Shown in pieces: positions 34,623 through 44,281 of a DNA stretch of 64,000 nucleotides. Source of the stretch: an uncultured Clostridia bacterium (GTDB lineage: Bacteria; Bacillota; Clostridia; Christensenellales; Pumilibacteraceae); contig CAMSYM010000007.1 in the NCBI GenBank assembly GCA_947066105.1, positions 1 to 64,000 on the forward strand. Direction: 5' to 3'. Every line of letters begins with the position of its first letter. Within the stretch, counting starts at the first letter, position 1. The notes beneath the pieces were generated by a model. The model was not told where the DNA came from and searched no databases. It worked only from the letters and a program-made list of their open reading frames with translations. Position numbers and translations under genes: made by a program.

Positions 34623-37600
34623 TTATTCGTTATCGGTCTTGCTCTCGTCGGAAGCGGCGGACGCGTTTTCGGTCGCGGACGCTTTTTTGAGCGCGCCGCG
34701 GATCGCAAAGAATCCCCAAACGCCTATGCCTACCGCTACCAAGCAATCGACCGCTATCGTAAGTATGCGCCACCATTCCATTCTGTACCCGACGATGTCG
34801 ACGTTTACCGAGTTGCTGTTTGCGACGGTGTACAAAATATTCTTCGCCGCGGTGCGCAGTACTGTAACGTCCTGCGCGCTCGACGCGCTCGCATCCGTCC
34901 ACATAAGGTTGGTCAGCGACGCGAGAATAAGGTCGTTGCCCGCATACAGCATTTGCCGCGAATCCATGAACGAGTTATCCGTTTTGTAATCGCATATGGC
35001 AAGCCCGCGGAAGCCCCACTCGTCGCGCAGTATTTGCGTCATCAACCGATAGTCGCCGCCCGTCCAGCGCGTGCCGATACGGTTGAACGAACTCATGATG
35101 CCGGTAGTGCCGCGGAACTGTTTTATGCCGTCCGCCTTAGCGGTCGCCACCGCATCGGGATCGTCCAAGCCCTTGACGGCTATCTCGAACGGTTTTAAAT
35201 ACAGCTCGCGAAGCGCCTGCTCGGTGCAGTACGTGGCTATGCCGCTGCGGTTGGTCTCCTGATCGTTAAGCGCGAAATGTTTGAGATCGGTATAAACGCC
35301 CTTAGTCATCGCGCCGTTTACCACGTTTACGGCGAGCTTGCCCGACAGCACGGGATCTTCGCTGTAATATTCGAAGTTACGCCCCGAAAACGGACTGCGG
35401 TGCAGATTAACCGCGGGCGCGTACCAGCCGCTGTACGGAAGGTGGTTGCCGTTCACGTCGCCCCACAAACCGTTTTCGCCGACTATCTTGCCCATACGGT
35501 ATGCAAGGTCCTTGTTCCAGGTCGAGCCGATGACTATCTCGCAAGCGAACGTCGTATTGCCGACGTACGACGAGCTTTTGCCGGGCATGAAGTTTACAAA
35601 CCCGATAGGACCGTCGCTGTCGTTGGTAAGGTTCTTTTTGATGCTCATTATCGCGCTCGTTTGGAACGCGCCGTTGTTGACGAGATCGAGCATTTCGTCA
35701 AACGTAAGCCTGTCGAGCAAAATTTCCCAGCGCGGATCGTCGAAGTCGGCTATGCCGTTTTCGTCGACGAGATCGCGGAGTATTATCGGACGCTTGGTAA
35801 CGTTGCCGTTTTCGTCCTTGACTTCCACGGTGTTCTCGGTCTTGCCCGTCGTCGGCGGCGTCGTTACGTCGCCTATCCACGGATTGTTGTGTCCGCGGTC
35901 GCGAAGCGCCGCGCGCTCGGACGAGCCGTCGTCGAGCATTATAAGCTCGCGCTCTTCCTTGGTCGGCGCTTTGGGGAACGTGCCTGCAAAGTCCGTGCGC
36001 GACATGCCCTTGCGCGCGCCCTTGTACGCGCTCGACGTCACATCCGAAAGTCGGTACTGAACGTCGTTGAAATCGTCGGTAGTAAAGCGGTTTTCCACCT
36101 TGACTTCGGGGTCGACCGTGGAATACTCGAAATACAGGTCGCTCGCAAGACTTACCGTTTCGGAATCGTACGCATACTTTTCGGTATGCGAGTTTGCGGA
36201 AATGATAAACTTGTAGTCGCCGTGTTCGAGTTCGTAACCGCTTATGCCGTTGCCGTTTGCGTCGTTGTAGTCGTACGACGCAAGGCTGTACGCATCCACC
36301 TTGAACGTCACTTCGCACGTCGAGTTTTCGCCTTCTGTCGCGAGCAACGGCGTTTTGGCAAAATCGACAAGCTCTACATGCGATTTTTCGATGCCGCCGT
36401 TATAGTACGGCTTAGTAACGTAAAGCTGAACTACGTCCTTACCCGCGCGACTGCCCGTGTTTTTGACGCGCACCTTGATCGTAAGCTCGCTGTCCTTATC
36501 GGCAAGCTCGCCCGACACTTCGACTATCTCCTGAGTGAACGAAGTATAAGTCAAGCCGTGACCGAACGGGAATATGACGTTTTCCTCGTACCAATCGGCA
36601 TTGTTGCTTTTTTCGACGAACGCGCGGGTCTCGTAGTATCGGTAACCCATGTACACGCCTTCTTCGTACGCGACCATGTAGTTGCCCGCAAGCGGCGAGC
36701 CGTTTTCGAGAAACGCCGAGCCGTTGGCGCCGTCGTTTACCTGCGAGTTGTCGCCGAAGTTTTGCCACGTCGGATCTTTGGTGAAATCGCGCGAGTATAT
36801 ATCCACCGTTTTGCCCGACGGATTTACCTTGCCGCTGAGCACGTCGCCGAACGCCTTTGCGCCCGTCGTTCCCGGACCGCCTATCCACAGCACCGCGTCT
36901 ATGCGTTTATCGGTCTCGGTGTTGTTGTACTCGTCAATAAAATCGCACTGGAACGCCGTGAGCGTGTTGAGTACGACTATCACTTTGTCGAACCGCGCCG
37001 TCACCATGTCGAGCATTTCGTACTCGTTTTTGTCGAGCTGTAAATAATGATTGCCGTCTATGCCGCCGTTCTTGACGTTTTGCGAACGCGGAAGATCCCA
37101 GCTTTCGCCGCCCATGCGCGAGATTACGACTATCGCCGCGTCGTGATAATCTCGGAACGATCCGCGCACCGCCGCCGTATACTTGGATACGGGCGTTTCG
37201 CCGATGTCGAGCGTGGGCGCTTCGGACGAGCCTTCGGTAAGTTCGGGACTCGCCGACCTGCCGTTGCCCGACGCGCCGTTGTCGTCGTAAAACTTTTTGA
37301 GCGTGGGGTTATACTCGAACCCGCCTTTTTCCAGTCCGTCGTATATAGTGGCGGCGTTCTCGCCGCCTATACCGCCCGAACCCGATCCGCCGAGTACGAG
37401 ATCGACCGAGTTTTTGCCGAACACCGACACCTTGGGCTTGACCGAAACGTTTTTGTCCGATTCGGGCGTGGCGATGGGCAACGCGCCGTTCTCGTTCAAC
37501 AGCAAGGTAAAGCCTTCCTCGGCGATACGGACGTTAAGCTCGTCCCCCGCCGCCTTGCTGTCCGCCTTGCTGTCATAGTCCGATTTGTATATCTCCACCG

Positions 37601-37769
37601 CGTCGTCGCTCATTATCGGCATGGGACCGCCGAGAACCGTCGACAGAATGGGATACAGCAATGTGTTTTCGAGTACTGTGAGCGTTATGAACAACGCCAG
37701 CAAAAACGCCGAGATCGCCGCCCATATGATCGTGCCTTTTCTTTTGAATACCGCTTTGAATTTATTCAT
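34623..37769 (-). CDS. Membrane-anchored GH3 glycosidase, swapped domain order (GH3-2)
   Basis: A 1048-residue protein with the same swapped order: N-terminal helix (about 13-45), alpha/beta sandwich and Fn3-like domain (PFGHGLTYTSFTQ near 400), then the TIM barrel (about 680-970) with RNFEYYSEDP, KHFALNDQETNR and the nucleophile motif GLAICDYKT. A C-terminal helix (about 1000-1022, WWRILTIAVDCLVAVGIGVW) and an acidic tail follow. Gly-rich GGSGSGGIGGE lies in the first domain. It starts 11 bases after the InlB-repeat gene (GGCGGTG as a modest ribosome site), so it is in that operon, and ends at the hairpin 34553-34584. Substrate unknown. Confidence 0.88.
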   Translation of the reverse strand: MNKFKAVFKRKGTIIWAAISAFLLALFITLTVLENTLLYPILSTVLGGPMPIMSDDAVEIYKSDYDSKADSKAAGDELNVRIAEEGFTLLLNENGALPIATPESDKNVSVKPKVSVFGKNSVDLVLGGSGSGGIGGENAATIYDGLEKGGFEYNPTLKKFYDDNGASGNGRSASPELTEGSSEAPTLDIGETPVSKYTAAVRGSFRDYHDAAIVVISRMGGESWDLPRSQNVKNGGIDGNHYLQLDKNEYEMLDMVTARFDKVIVVLNTLTAFQCDFIDEYNNTETDKRIDAVLWIGGPGTTGAKAFGDVLSGKVNPSGKTVDIYSRDFTKDPTWQNFGDNSQVNDGANGSAFLENGSPLAGNYMVAYEEGVYMGYRYYETRAFVEKSNNADWYEENVIFPFGHGLTYTSFTQEIVEVSGELADKDSELTIKVRVKNTGSRAGKDVVQLYVTKPYYNGGIEKSHVELVDFAKTPLLATEGENSTCEVTFKVDAYSLASYDYNDANGNGISGYELEHGDYKFIISANSHTEKYAYDSETVSLASDLYFEYSTVDPEVKVENRFTTDDFNDVQYRLSDVTSSAYKGARKGMSRTDFAGTFPKAPTKEERELIMLDDGSSERAALRDRGHNNPWIGDVTTPPTTGKTENTVEVKDENGNVTKRPIILRDLVDENGIADFDDPRWEILLDRLTFDEMLDLVNNGAFQTSAIMSIKKNLTNDSDGPIGFVNFMPGKSSSYVGNTTFACEIVIGSTWNKDLAYRMGKIVGENGLWGDVNGNHLPYSGWYAPAVNLHRSPFSGRNFEYYSEDPVLSGKLAVNVVNGAMTKGVYTDLKHFALNDQETNRSGIATYCTEQALRELYLKPFEIAVKGLDDPDAVATAKADGIKQFRGTTGIMSSFNRIGTRWTGGDYRLMTQILRDEWGFRGLAICDYKTDNSFMDSRQMLYAGNDLILASLTNLMWTDASASSAQDVTVLRTAAKNILYTVANSNSVNVDIVGYRMEWWRILTIAVDCLVAVGIGVWGFFAIRGALKKASATENASAASDESKTDNE

Positions 37770-37780
37770 GCTTCACCGCC

Positions 37781-39397
37781 TTATTCCTGATAAACGTTGT
37801 CGTATACGGGCGACCACGTAAGCTTTGCGTCCGTGTCCCAACGTATGTAATCCACCATCGGACCTGCCGACGTCAGTATGCCGCCGAAGCACGGATTGTT
37901 GTTGTTTACCGCAAGCACTATCACGTTTTCGCCTTTTTTGAGCGGCACTCCCGCCGCTATCCTGTATTCCTTGAACGTACTCTTGAACTGTCCCGCGCCG
38001 CCGTTCACGTCCGGTCCGCTTATCGTCACGGGCGAATAGTCGAGCGCTTTTCCGTTTACTATAAAGCCGAATCCGAAATCTCCGCCCGGCGCGATCGTGA
38101 GCGATCCGCCGTCGTATATCTCGTACGCAAGGCTCGCGTACAGTGTCGCATTGGCGACGTCCCTGTCGGAGTTGATGACGAACGTAAGCTTCGCGTCGGG
38201 TTTATAAAGGAACGAAACGTAATGGTTGAGATGCGTGCCGAACTTGCTGTTGAGCGGATATTCTTCGGAATGCGCGGATGCGGTATCGTCCTTGACTATT
38301 ATGCCTATACCCGTCGCACTGCCCGAATAACCGGGGAAAACTTCCGTCGGATTGATATACGTGAACTCCGCGTCGAAGATATTGCGATTGGGCGTGATCG
38401 GCGTTTTGGTCCAATGCGCGTAGTACGTCGTGTTGCGCGCCGCCTTTACGGGGAATTCTATCCTGTCTCCGCCCCTGTCGCTCGCAAACCAGCCGTCGAA
38501 TGTATAGCCGGCGCGCGTCGGAGTGCCGTCGGGCGCGTTAACGTCGCCGCCGCCCGGATATTGACCGCGGTGATAAACGTTTTCCTCCGCATCGATATAG
38601 TTGACGTCGAACGTTATGTTGTAGACCTGTACTTTCCAGTTGGCGTAGAACGTCACGTCGGACGTCGGCACGTACGGCGTGTCGAACGAAATGTAATTCG
38701 TGCCTCCGCGTTCCGTCGTCCAGCCCAAAAATTTGTATCCTACACGCGTCGGTTCGGACACGTACGCAGGATCGAGCGCCGAGCCTTCCTCTACTTCTAT
38801 CGGTTCGACGACGGGCGCATCGTCGTATCCGTAATCGACGGTCACGTTGAACACGCTCAAAGCCGCGTCCAGCCACCGCGCGTAAAACGTTACGTCGCCC
38901 GCAACGGTGTACGGAAATTTTATCCTGTTGCCGCCGTCCGGTCGGCTCTGCCAATAACGGAAGTTATATCCGTCGCGCGTCGGCGCGTCCGGCGCGTCGA
39001 TCTCGGAATTGAATGCGGCGGAAACAACCGTCGTTCCCGGCTCGTCGGGATCGTTGAAATCGAACGTTACGTCATACGATACCGCGCCCCAGTGCGCGTA
39101 CAGCGTTACGTCGCCGCTCGGTGTGTACGGGAATTGCACTACCGTGCCGCCGTCCTTTTCGGTATACCAGTTTTCAAAGGTGTAGCCTTTGCGCACGGGC
39201 GTGGCGGGCTTATCGACGCTCGAACCTTCCTCGGCGACAATGCCGAGCGGACGCGATCGCCCGTCGTTGTAATTGAACGTTACGGTATTCCCCGTTTCTT
39301 CGTATGCGGGCGACGAACACGCCGACAGCGCAAACGATAACGGTATGATAGCCGCAAGCGCAAGCGACGCCGCCGCGCGCTTTTTGTTTGTATGCAT
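37781..39397 (-). CDS. Lipoprotein with four InlB-type repeats and C-terminal beta domain
   Basis: The 538-residue lipoprotein (signal to LSAC near 27) has four Listeria-Bacteroides (InlB B / Flg_new) repeats over about 35-330. Each has the pattern VTFDxN...PTRxGYxFxxWxxxxxGGxxxxFPYxxxxDVTxYAxW. Residues about 345-538 form a separate beta-rich domain (VINSDRDVANATLYASLAYEIYDGG, KKGENVIVLAVNN) reminiscent of carbohydrate-binding modules of the CBM35/CBM6 sort. GGAGG before ATG at 39397 fixes the start. Lying between two GH3 genes in one operon, it is a good candidate for surface glycan capture. Confidence 0.85.
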   Translation of the reverse strand: MHTNKKRAAASLALAAIIPLSFALSACSSPAYEETGNTVTFNYNDGRSRPLGIVAEEGSSVDKPATPVRKGYTFENWYTEKDGGTVVQFPYTPSGDVTLYAHWGAVSYDVTFDFNDPDEPGTTVVSAAFNSEIDAPDAPTRDGYNFRYWQSRPDGGNRIKFPYTVAGDVTFYARWLDAALSVFNVTVDYGYDDAPVVEPIEVEEGSALDPAYVSEPTRVGYKFLGWTTERGGTNYISFDTPYVPTSDVTFYANWKVQVYNITFDVNYIDAEENVYHRGQYPGGGDVNAPDGTPTRAGYTFDGWFASDRGGDRIEFPVKAARNTTYYAHWTKTPITPNRNIFDAEFTYINPTEVFPGYSGSATGIGIIVKDDTASAHSEEYPLNSKFGTHLNHYVSFLYKPDAKLTFVINSDRDVANATLYASLAYEIYDGGSLTIAPGGDFGFGFIVNGKALDYSPVTISGPDVNGGAGQFKSTFKEYRIAAGVPLKKGENVIVLAVNNNNPCFGGILTSAGPMVDYIRWDTDAKLTWSPVYDNVYQE

Positions 39398-39444
39398 AAA
39401 TCCTCCTTGTTTGATGTCGATCATGTATCCCCAAATATGCCGAC

Positions 39445-39480
39445 AGCGACCCCGCACGGGTATTGCTGTGCGAAGTCGCT
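39445..39480 (-). other. Intercistronic nested hairpin
   Basis: AGCGAC pairs with GTCGCT and, inside, GCAC pairs with GTGC. It lies in the 132-base gap between GH3-3 and the InlB-repeat gene. No T-run follows, so it is more likely a processing or stability element than a terminator. Confidence 0.4.
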
Positions 39481-39529
39481 TCGGCTCGTTCTGTCCGCGC
39501 GGATCGCTCGCGGATCGTGTTAGGGGTGG

Positions 39530-42500
39530 TTAAGCCTTCTTTTTCTTGACGAAGTACAATACCGCGCCCGCAATGCACATGGCAAGCGCTATGCCGCCGA
39601 GTACCGCGCCCGCAACGCCTGCCGCAGACGAACCGCCCGCGCCGGCGGAGCCGTCGGAACCGTTCGCTCCGTCGCTGCCGTTAGCGCCGTTGGTGATGAT
39701 AAACTCATACGTCATGCCGTCGGTGTACGTGATACGGTAGGTATCGACAAGCCCTTCGGTCTTGATCTTTTCGATCTTTTCTACGCCGACGCCGGAAGCT
39801 CCGGGCGCGCCGGGCGTGCCGTCCGCGCCGGGTTTACCGTCTTCGCCCTTGATCGAGCCTAAAACGATCTCCGCGCCGTCTTCGTAAATAAGCACCAACT
39901 GATCGCGGTTGTTAACGTATCCGCCTACAAGCGCGTTGTCTTCGACGTTCATTTCGACTATCTCGATAAATTTGACGTTTGTCGTTTGCAAGCCGCGCCA
40001 GCCCTGAGTTACCTTTTTGAGCGTCATCGTGTACGTCACGGTGAATTTGCCGCTTTGCGAAGGCGTGCCCGAAAGCTCGCCCGTCGCGCCGTCTACCGTC
40101 AAACCCTTCGGCAAGCCGCTCGCCGAATAGGTTATCGCGCCGATATACTTATTAAGATTGGCTTCTATCAATTCGCCGTCGGGCAAATAGTTGGCGTCAT
40201 TGCCTTCGGTGGTTATTCCGAGTCCGGCAAGGTCGGTAGATTTGACCGTTACGGGCTTGATCGCGTGCGCCGCTTTATTGCCGTCGAACGTGCCGTTAAA
40301 CGTAAAGATAGGACCTACCGCTATGGTGAGATTGGCGGAAGTGCGCACCCATTTTTCGTTCGCTTTCGTGGACGAAACGCTTATCGATACGGTGTACGAG
40401 CCTTTTTGCGCGCCCGCCGCGACCGTACCCGAAATAACGCCGGTAGTCGCGTCTATGGTAAGGCCTTGGGGAAGTCCCGCCGCTTCGATCTCGTAGTTGC
40501 CCGTGCCGAGCACCTTTTCCGCAAGCGCCGTGTCGACGGCATTGTAAGCCGTAAACGCTTCGCCTACTTTCGCGCCCAACGTCGCGGTCTTTATGGTCTT
40601 GGCGTCGAACGTAACGCCGTTCTTCATGCCGTTGCCGTTGCCGACTATGAACAGAGCGCGTTTGGCAAGCTCGCGCGTCCAGTACCATTGCGTGGCGCTT
40701 TCCGCCGTATGCTCGTCGGGCTTGTTGACGACGGCGTTCATTTTAACGTTGCCCTTGCCGCCGCGGAGCGTGGGATCCCAAGTGCCTTGGATCTTGTTCG
40801 CGCCGGTGTTGTTGCCCAAAGGCATTTGCAGACCGCGCACCATTTGCCAGCCGTACCAGCCTTGCGCGGGCGCGCTCCACATATCGGTGACCGACAAGCC
40901 GTCGTATCCCCATTCCTTGGTGTACATTTGATAGTTGGTCGCCCAGCTCGCCGACGACGACATACCTATAAGGTTGAACGCCGTCATTATGCCGTTGGCA
41001 TTGCCCTTTCTTATGGCAAGCTCGAACTGCTTGGCATAGATCTCGCGGATAGCCTGTTCGGTAGCGAACGATACGCCGCCGCTGCGACCTGTTTCCTGAT
41101 CGTTAAGGAACGAATGCTTGATGTAAACGTGTCCGCCCTTTTCGACGTAACCGCCGACGACAGCCGCCGCGATCAAGCCGCCTTGGATACCGTCTTGGCT
41201 GTAATACTCGAAGTTACGTCCCGCGAGCGGGTTGCGGTGAGTGTTCATGGCGGGTCCGTACCAACCGTTGGTCTGACCGCGGCTGTCCGAGAACCACATG
41301 GATTCTTCGCCTATCACTTTACCTTGCTTGTTGCAAAGCTCTTGGTTCCACGTGGACGCGACGTTTACCTCGCATACCCACGCCCAGCCTTGACCTTTGG
41401 AGTGCTGTCCGGGACCGTCCGGATCGGAAACCTGCGGCTTGCCGACAGTCGGGATAGCCGCGCTGCTGAACGAGCCGCGGCTCGCGAGCGTTACGAGTTC
41501 GTCCCAGGTGAGCTGGTTCATGAACTCGTCCCACTTCGGATCGTCGTAAGCGAAGCCGAGCATATCGGCGAGCGTTATGGCGTACATGCCCGTTTCGGGA
41601 TCGACAACGCCCGCGCCCTGCGTCAAGCCTGCCATATCGTCGTTGGTCTTTGCCCAAAGATTTTTGTAATCTTTTTCCACTTCGCTTGTCAACGCATTAT
41701 CGAAGTCGTCGGCGGCAGAGCCGATGTCGCGACGGGACGCGAGATAGTTGACCGCCTTTTCGTTGAACTCGTTGTTCGCGCCGTCGTCGTTGATAAGCCA
41801 CGAAAGCTTGGAGAGATCTGCGGGCTTGCCGTTTTCGATCAAGCCGTCGCGCGTCATGTAATGGTCGGTACCGCTCGTCGTCCAGTGGTGAGCGAGCGTG
41901 TTGTACTGCTCCCACTTGCCGCTCGTCTGCGAATAGATGTTGTTGGGGGTCGTAGGATCGCCGTCCTCGTCCCACATGAGCGCTTTGGCGTTGTTTGCCG
42001 TAAGCTTTTCGCTGTCGTAAACGTCGTGCGAGTTTTTGCGAACGGAAAGCACGTACTCGCCGTTTTCAAGCTCGTAACCGCTGTTACTGTTCTTGTTCGC
42101 GTCGTTGTAGTCGAACGAAGCGAGATCTTTGACTGCGATCTTGACGTTGACCGTTTCGCTCGCGCCGCCCGCGATCAAGCCCGTTTTCGCAAAGCCGACG
42201 AGATTGACCGACGCTTTGTCGATACCGCCCTTGGTATACGGCGGAGTGCTGTAAAGCTGAACGACTTCCTTGCCCGCGACAGTACCCGTATTGGTTACCG
42301 TAACGGGAACGGTTATTTCGCCGTCGGGATCGGTAAGGTCGCCGACTATCGTGCCTATCTCTTGCGTGAACGTGGTGTAGCTCAAACCGTAGCCGAACGG
42401 ATATACTGTCATGTCGCCGTACCATTTTTCGGCGGCTTCGGCGTCTATCGCTTTAAGATCGTCGTAAACCGTTTCGTAGTAGCGGTAGCCCATGTAAATG

Positions 42501-43591
42501 CCTTCGGCATAGTCGATCACGCGTTCGTTCGCGATGTCGCCCGTTTCACTGCGCATTTGAATTATCGCGTTGTTGGCTACGCCCAAGTCCTTATTTGCGA
42601 ACTCGCCGTTGAGCAAGTACAACGCCTGCGAATAGTCGCGGAAGTTGCGCCAGGTCGGGTCCTTTTTAACGTCGTCCATCCAGAAGTCGACGGTGTGACC
42701 GGACGGGTTGACCTTGCCGGTGAGAATATCGCCTATCGCTTCCGCGCCGTTCCAGCCCGGCTGACCTATCCACATTATCGCGTCGATATCGGCGTCGTTT
42801 TCGATACTGCCGAGTTCCATGACCGACGGGCTGTTGATGAGAACGATTATCTTGCCGAAATTGAGCTTGGCATACGCAAACAGCTCTTTTTCCGCGTCGT
42901 TGAACATCAAATAGTGGTCGGACTTATCGGTGTGTCCCGCAACGTCGTGCGTGGGGTTGTCGTTGAACTCCGAACCCGTGCGCGAAATAACTATGACCGC
43001 CGTATCTTTATATCCGTCCAAATCGGAGGCGGCAAGCGTGCCGTCCGTAGCCGTTTTGAACTTTATACCGTCAAACGTCACGTCCTCGCCCGATTCCACT
43101 ATGTTCATATAGTGACCGTTTTCGGGCATAGCGCCTTTATACTTATCGAATACCTTAGTATTATAATCGATCCCCGCTTTCGTCAAACCGTCGTAAACGG
43201 TGGACGATGTCGCTTTCGCAACGCTGCTGCCCAAGCTTTGACCGGGACGGCTTTGCGCGCCCGAACCCGCGCCGCCCGTAGAGAGCGCTTTGGACGCGGT
43301 GCCGAGTACCGTTACCTTTCTTTCGGTCGTGGCGAGCGGAAGCGCCTTATCTTTATTCTTCATAAGAACAAAGCTTTCTTCGGCAAGCTCGATATTGGTA
43401 TCCCTACCGGCTTCGAGAACTTCGTCGACGGACTCGTACTCGCTTTCGTACTTCTTGTTTTTGTCAAGAAGACTTGCAATGCTTGCGGACGCGGCGAGTA
43501 TCGGCGCCAACAGCATGGTAAACACCAACGCTATCAGCATGACGATACCGATAAGTACCGCGCGCATGCGTTTTTGAGCCTTAACTTTCAT
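39530..43591 (-). CDS. Giant membrane-anchored GH3 protein with Ig-like and collagen-like stalk (GH3-3)
   Basis: A 1353-residue protein: N-terminal helix (about 11-35), alpha/beta sandwich and Fn3-like domain (PFGYGLSYTTFTQ near 400), TIM barrel (about 640-1010; RNFEYYSQDG, KHSFLNDQETGR, nucleophile motif GLSVTDMW). Two putative-Ig (He_PIG-like) repeats follow (GLPQGLTIDATTGVISGT and GLPKGLTVDGATGELSGT, about 1040-1220), then a short collagen-like GEDGKPGADGTPGAPG, a Ser/Gly-rich spacer and a C-terminal helix plus KKKKA. The stalk would hold the enzyme away from the membrane. Both KHF and DW positions deviate from the usual motif. GGAG is 13 bases from the ATG. It is first in the GH3-3/InlB/GH3-2 operon. 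Confidence 0.88.
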   Translation of the reverse strand: MKVKAQKRMRAVLIGIVMLIALVFTMLLAPILAASASIASLLDKNKKYESEYESVDEVLEAGRDTNIELAEESFVLMKNKDKALPLATTERKVTVLGTASKALSTGGAGSGAQSRPGQSLGSSVAKATSSTVYDGLTKAGIDYNTKVFDKYKGAMPENGHYMNIVESGEDVTFDGIKFKTATDGTLAASDLDGYKDTAVIVISRTGSEFNDNPTHDVAGHTDKSDHYLMFNDAEKELFAYAKLNFGKIIVLINSPSVMELGSIENDADIDAIMWIGQPGWNGAEAIGDILTGKVNPSGHTVDFWMDDVKKDPTWRNFRDYSQALYLLNGEFANKDLGVANNAIIQMRSETGDIANERVIDYAEGIYMGYRYYETVYDDLKAIDAEAAEKWYGDMTVYPFGYGLSYTTFTQEIGTIVGDLTDPDGEITVPVTVTNTGTVAGKEVVQLYSTPPYTKGGIDKASVNLVGFAKTGLIAGGASETVNVKIAVKDLASFDYNDANKNSNSGYELENGEYVLSVRKNSHDVYDSEKLTANNAKALMWDEDGDPTTPNNIYSQTSGKWEQYNTLAHHWTTSGTDHYMTRDGLIENGKPADLSKLSWLINDDGANNEFNEKAVNYLASRRDIGSAADDFDNALTSEVEKDYKNLWAKTNDDMAGLTQGAGVVDPETGMYAITLADMLGFAYDDPKWDEFMNQLTWDELVTLASRGSFSSAAIPTVGKPQVSDPDGPGQHSKGQGWAWVCEVNVASTWNQELCNKQGKVIGEESMWFSDSRGQTNGWYGPAMNTHRNPLAGRNFEYYSQDGIQGGLIAAAVVGGYVEKGGHVYIKHSFLNDQETGRSGGVSFATEQAIREIYAKQFELAIRKGNANGIMTAFNLIGMSSSASWATNYQMYTKEWGYDGLSVTDMWSAPAQGWYGWQMVRGLQMPLGNNTGANKIQGTWDPTLRGGKGNVKMNAVVNKPDEHTAESATQWYWTRELAKRALFIVGNGNGMKNGVTFDAKTIKTATLGAKVGEAFTAYNAVDTALAEKVLGTGNYEIEAAGLPQGLTIDATTGVISGTVAAGAQKGSYTVSISVSSTKANEKWVRTSANLTIAVGPIFTFNGTFDGNKAAHAIKPVTVKSTDLAGLGITTEGNDANYLPDGELIEANLNKYIGAITYSASGLPKGLTVDGATGELSGTPSQSGKFTVTYTMTLKKVTQGWRGLQTTNVKFIEIVEMNVEDNALVGGYVNNRDQLVLIYEDGAEIVLGSIKGEDGKPGADGTPGAPGASGVGVEKIEKIKTEGLVDTYRITYTDGMTYEFIITNGANGSDGANGSDGSAGAGGSSAAGVAGAVLGGIALAMCIAGAVLYFVKKKKA

Positions 43592-43920
43592 TTTGAGTCA
43601 TCTTCTCCTTTTTTTGTTTGCCTATAAACCCGATACGCGTTGTTCGATACGTACAAATGCCGTCAAGCGATACGACTGCGCGATAAAGCTGTTAACCGGT
43701 GTAGCTCTACACGTTATTGTCGCGCGATCCGACTATCGAGCGCATGAAAACGCATACCGACGTTTATTTCGGCTTGCGCTCAGTGTAATTTATAATCGTA
43801 AAATATACAATACATAAGGTACATTTGGCATATTATACGGTAAAACTTGCCGATCGGAGCGAAAATACCGGGATCTTGCGCAACGCAAAAACGACGGTAG
43901 CGCGATACCGTTTTAATTTT

Positions 43921-44066
43921 GTCATTCTAAATAAGCGTAGCGTTCTATTGCTTTTGTCCTACGTGCGTAGTCTTATTCCGAATAAACGTAGCGCATGGGT
44001 CACTTTTTTGTCCTACGTAGCAAGGCGTAGCCTTATTCTGAACAAGCGTAGCGACAACTGCCTATT
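43921..44066 (+). repeat. Degenerate D-type repeat block, island 4
   Basis: Units with GTCCTACGTAGCAAGGCGTA and TTATTCTGAACAAGCGTAGC halves, leading into an A-type hairpin. 43592-43920 upstream of GH3-3 has TATAAT-like boxes (for example 43832-43837, and TATAAA at 43789-43794 with a weak TTATGT) but no convincing promoter, and no gene. Confidence 0.6.
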
Positions 44067-44147
44067 GTCATTCTGAACAAGCGTAGCGCCGTGAAGAATC
44101 TCATCCTTATTTATAATGATGAGATTCTTCGCTTCGCTCAGAATGAC
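44067..44147 (+). repeat. A-type hairpin repeat, copy 3 (best preserved)
   Basis: Left arm GTCATTCTGA...GAAGAATCTCATC, right arm GATGAGATTCTTC...TCAGAATGAC; the 10-bp outer and 13-bp inner segments pair perfectly around an internal loop. An A-run follows on the plus strand, so the minus-strand transcript meets it 5' of the hairpin. Confidence 0.85.
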
Positions 44148-44173
44148 AAAAAAATAAAACATCGTTCCACTCA

Positions 44174-44280
44174 CCCCCCCCGTCATCTCGACCGAAACGA
44201 GCAAAGCGAGTGTAGCGGAGAGATCTAGGCGTTAGCCGCATAACTATAAATCGTCCGTAATTCCGAATTCCGCATTCTCT
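44174..44280 (+). repeat. B-type repeat, copy 6, with tail
   Basis: An eight-C run then GTCATCTCGACCGAAACGAG...GTGTAGCGGAGAGATC...GTTAGCCGCA, followed by AATTCCGAATTCCGC up to the tadA stop codon. Confidence 0.75.
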
Positions 44281-44281
44281 T

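Noticed and set aside
39986-43627. Very long plus-strand open frames antisense to rpoB, the GH3 genes and others (for example over 1000 codons at 10100-13243 and 39986-43627).
   Set aside because: They follow the codon periodicity of the real minus-strand genes, lack ribosome sites and have biased Arg/Val/Ala-rich composition with no domain. They are shadows.
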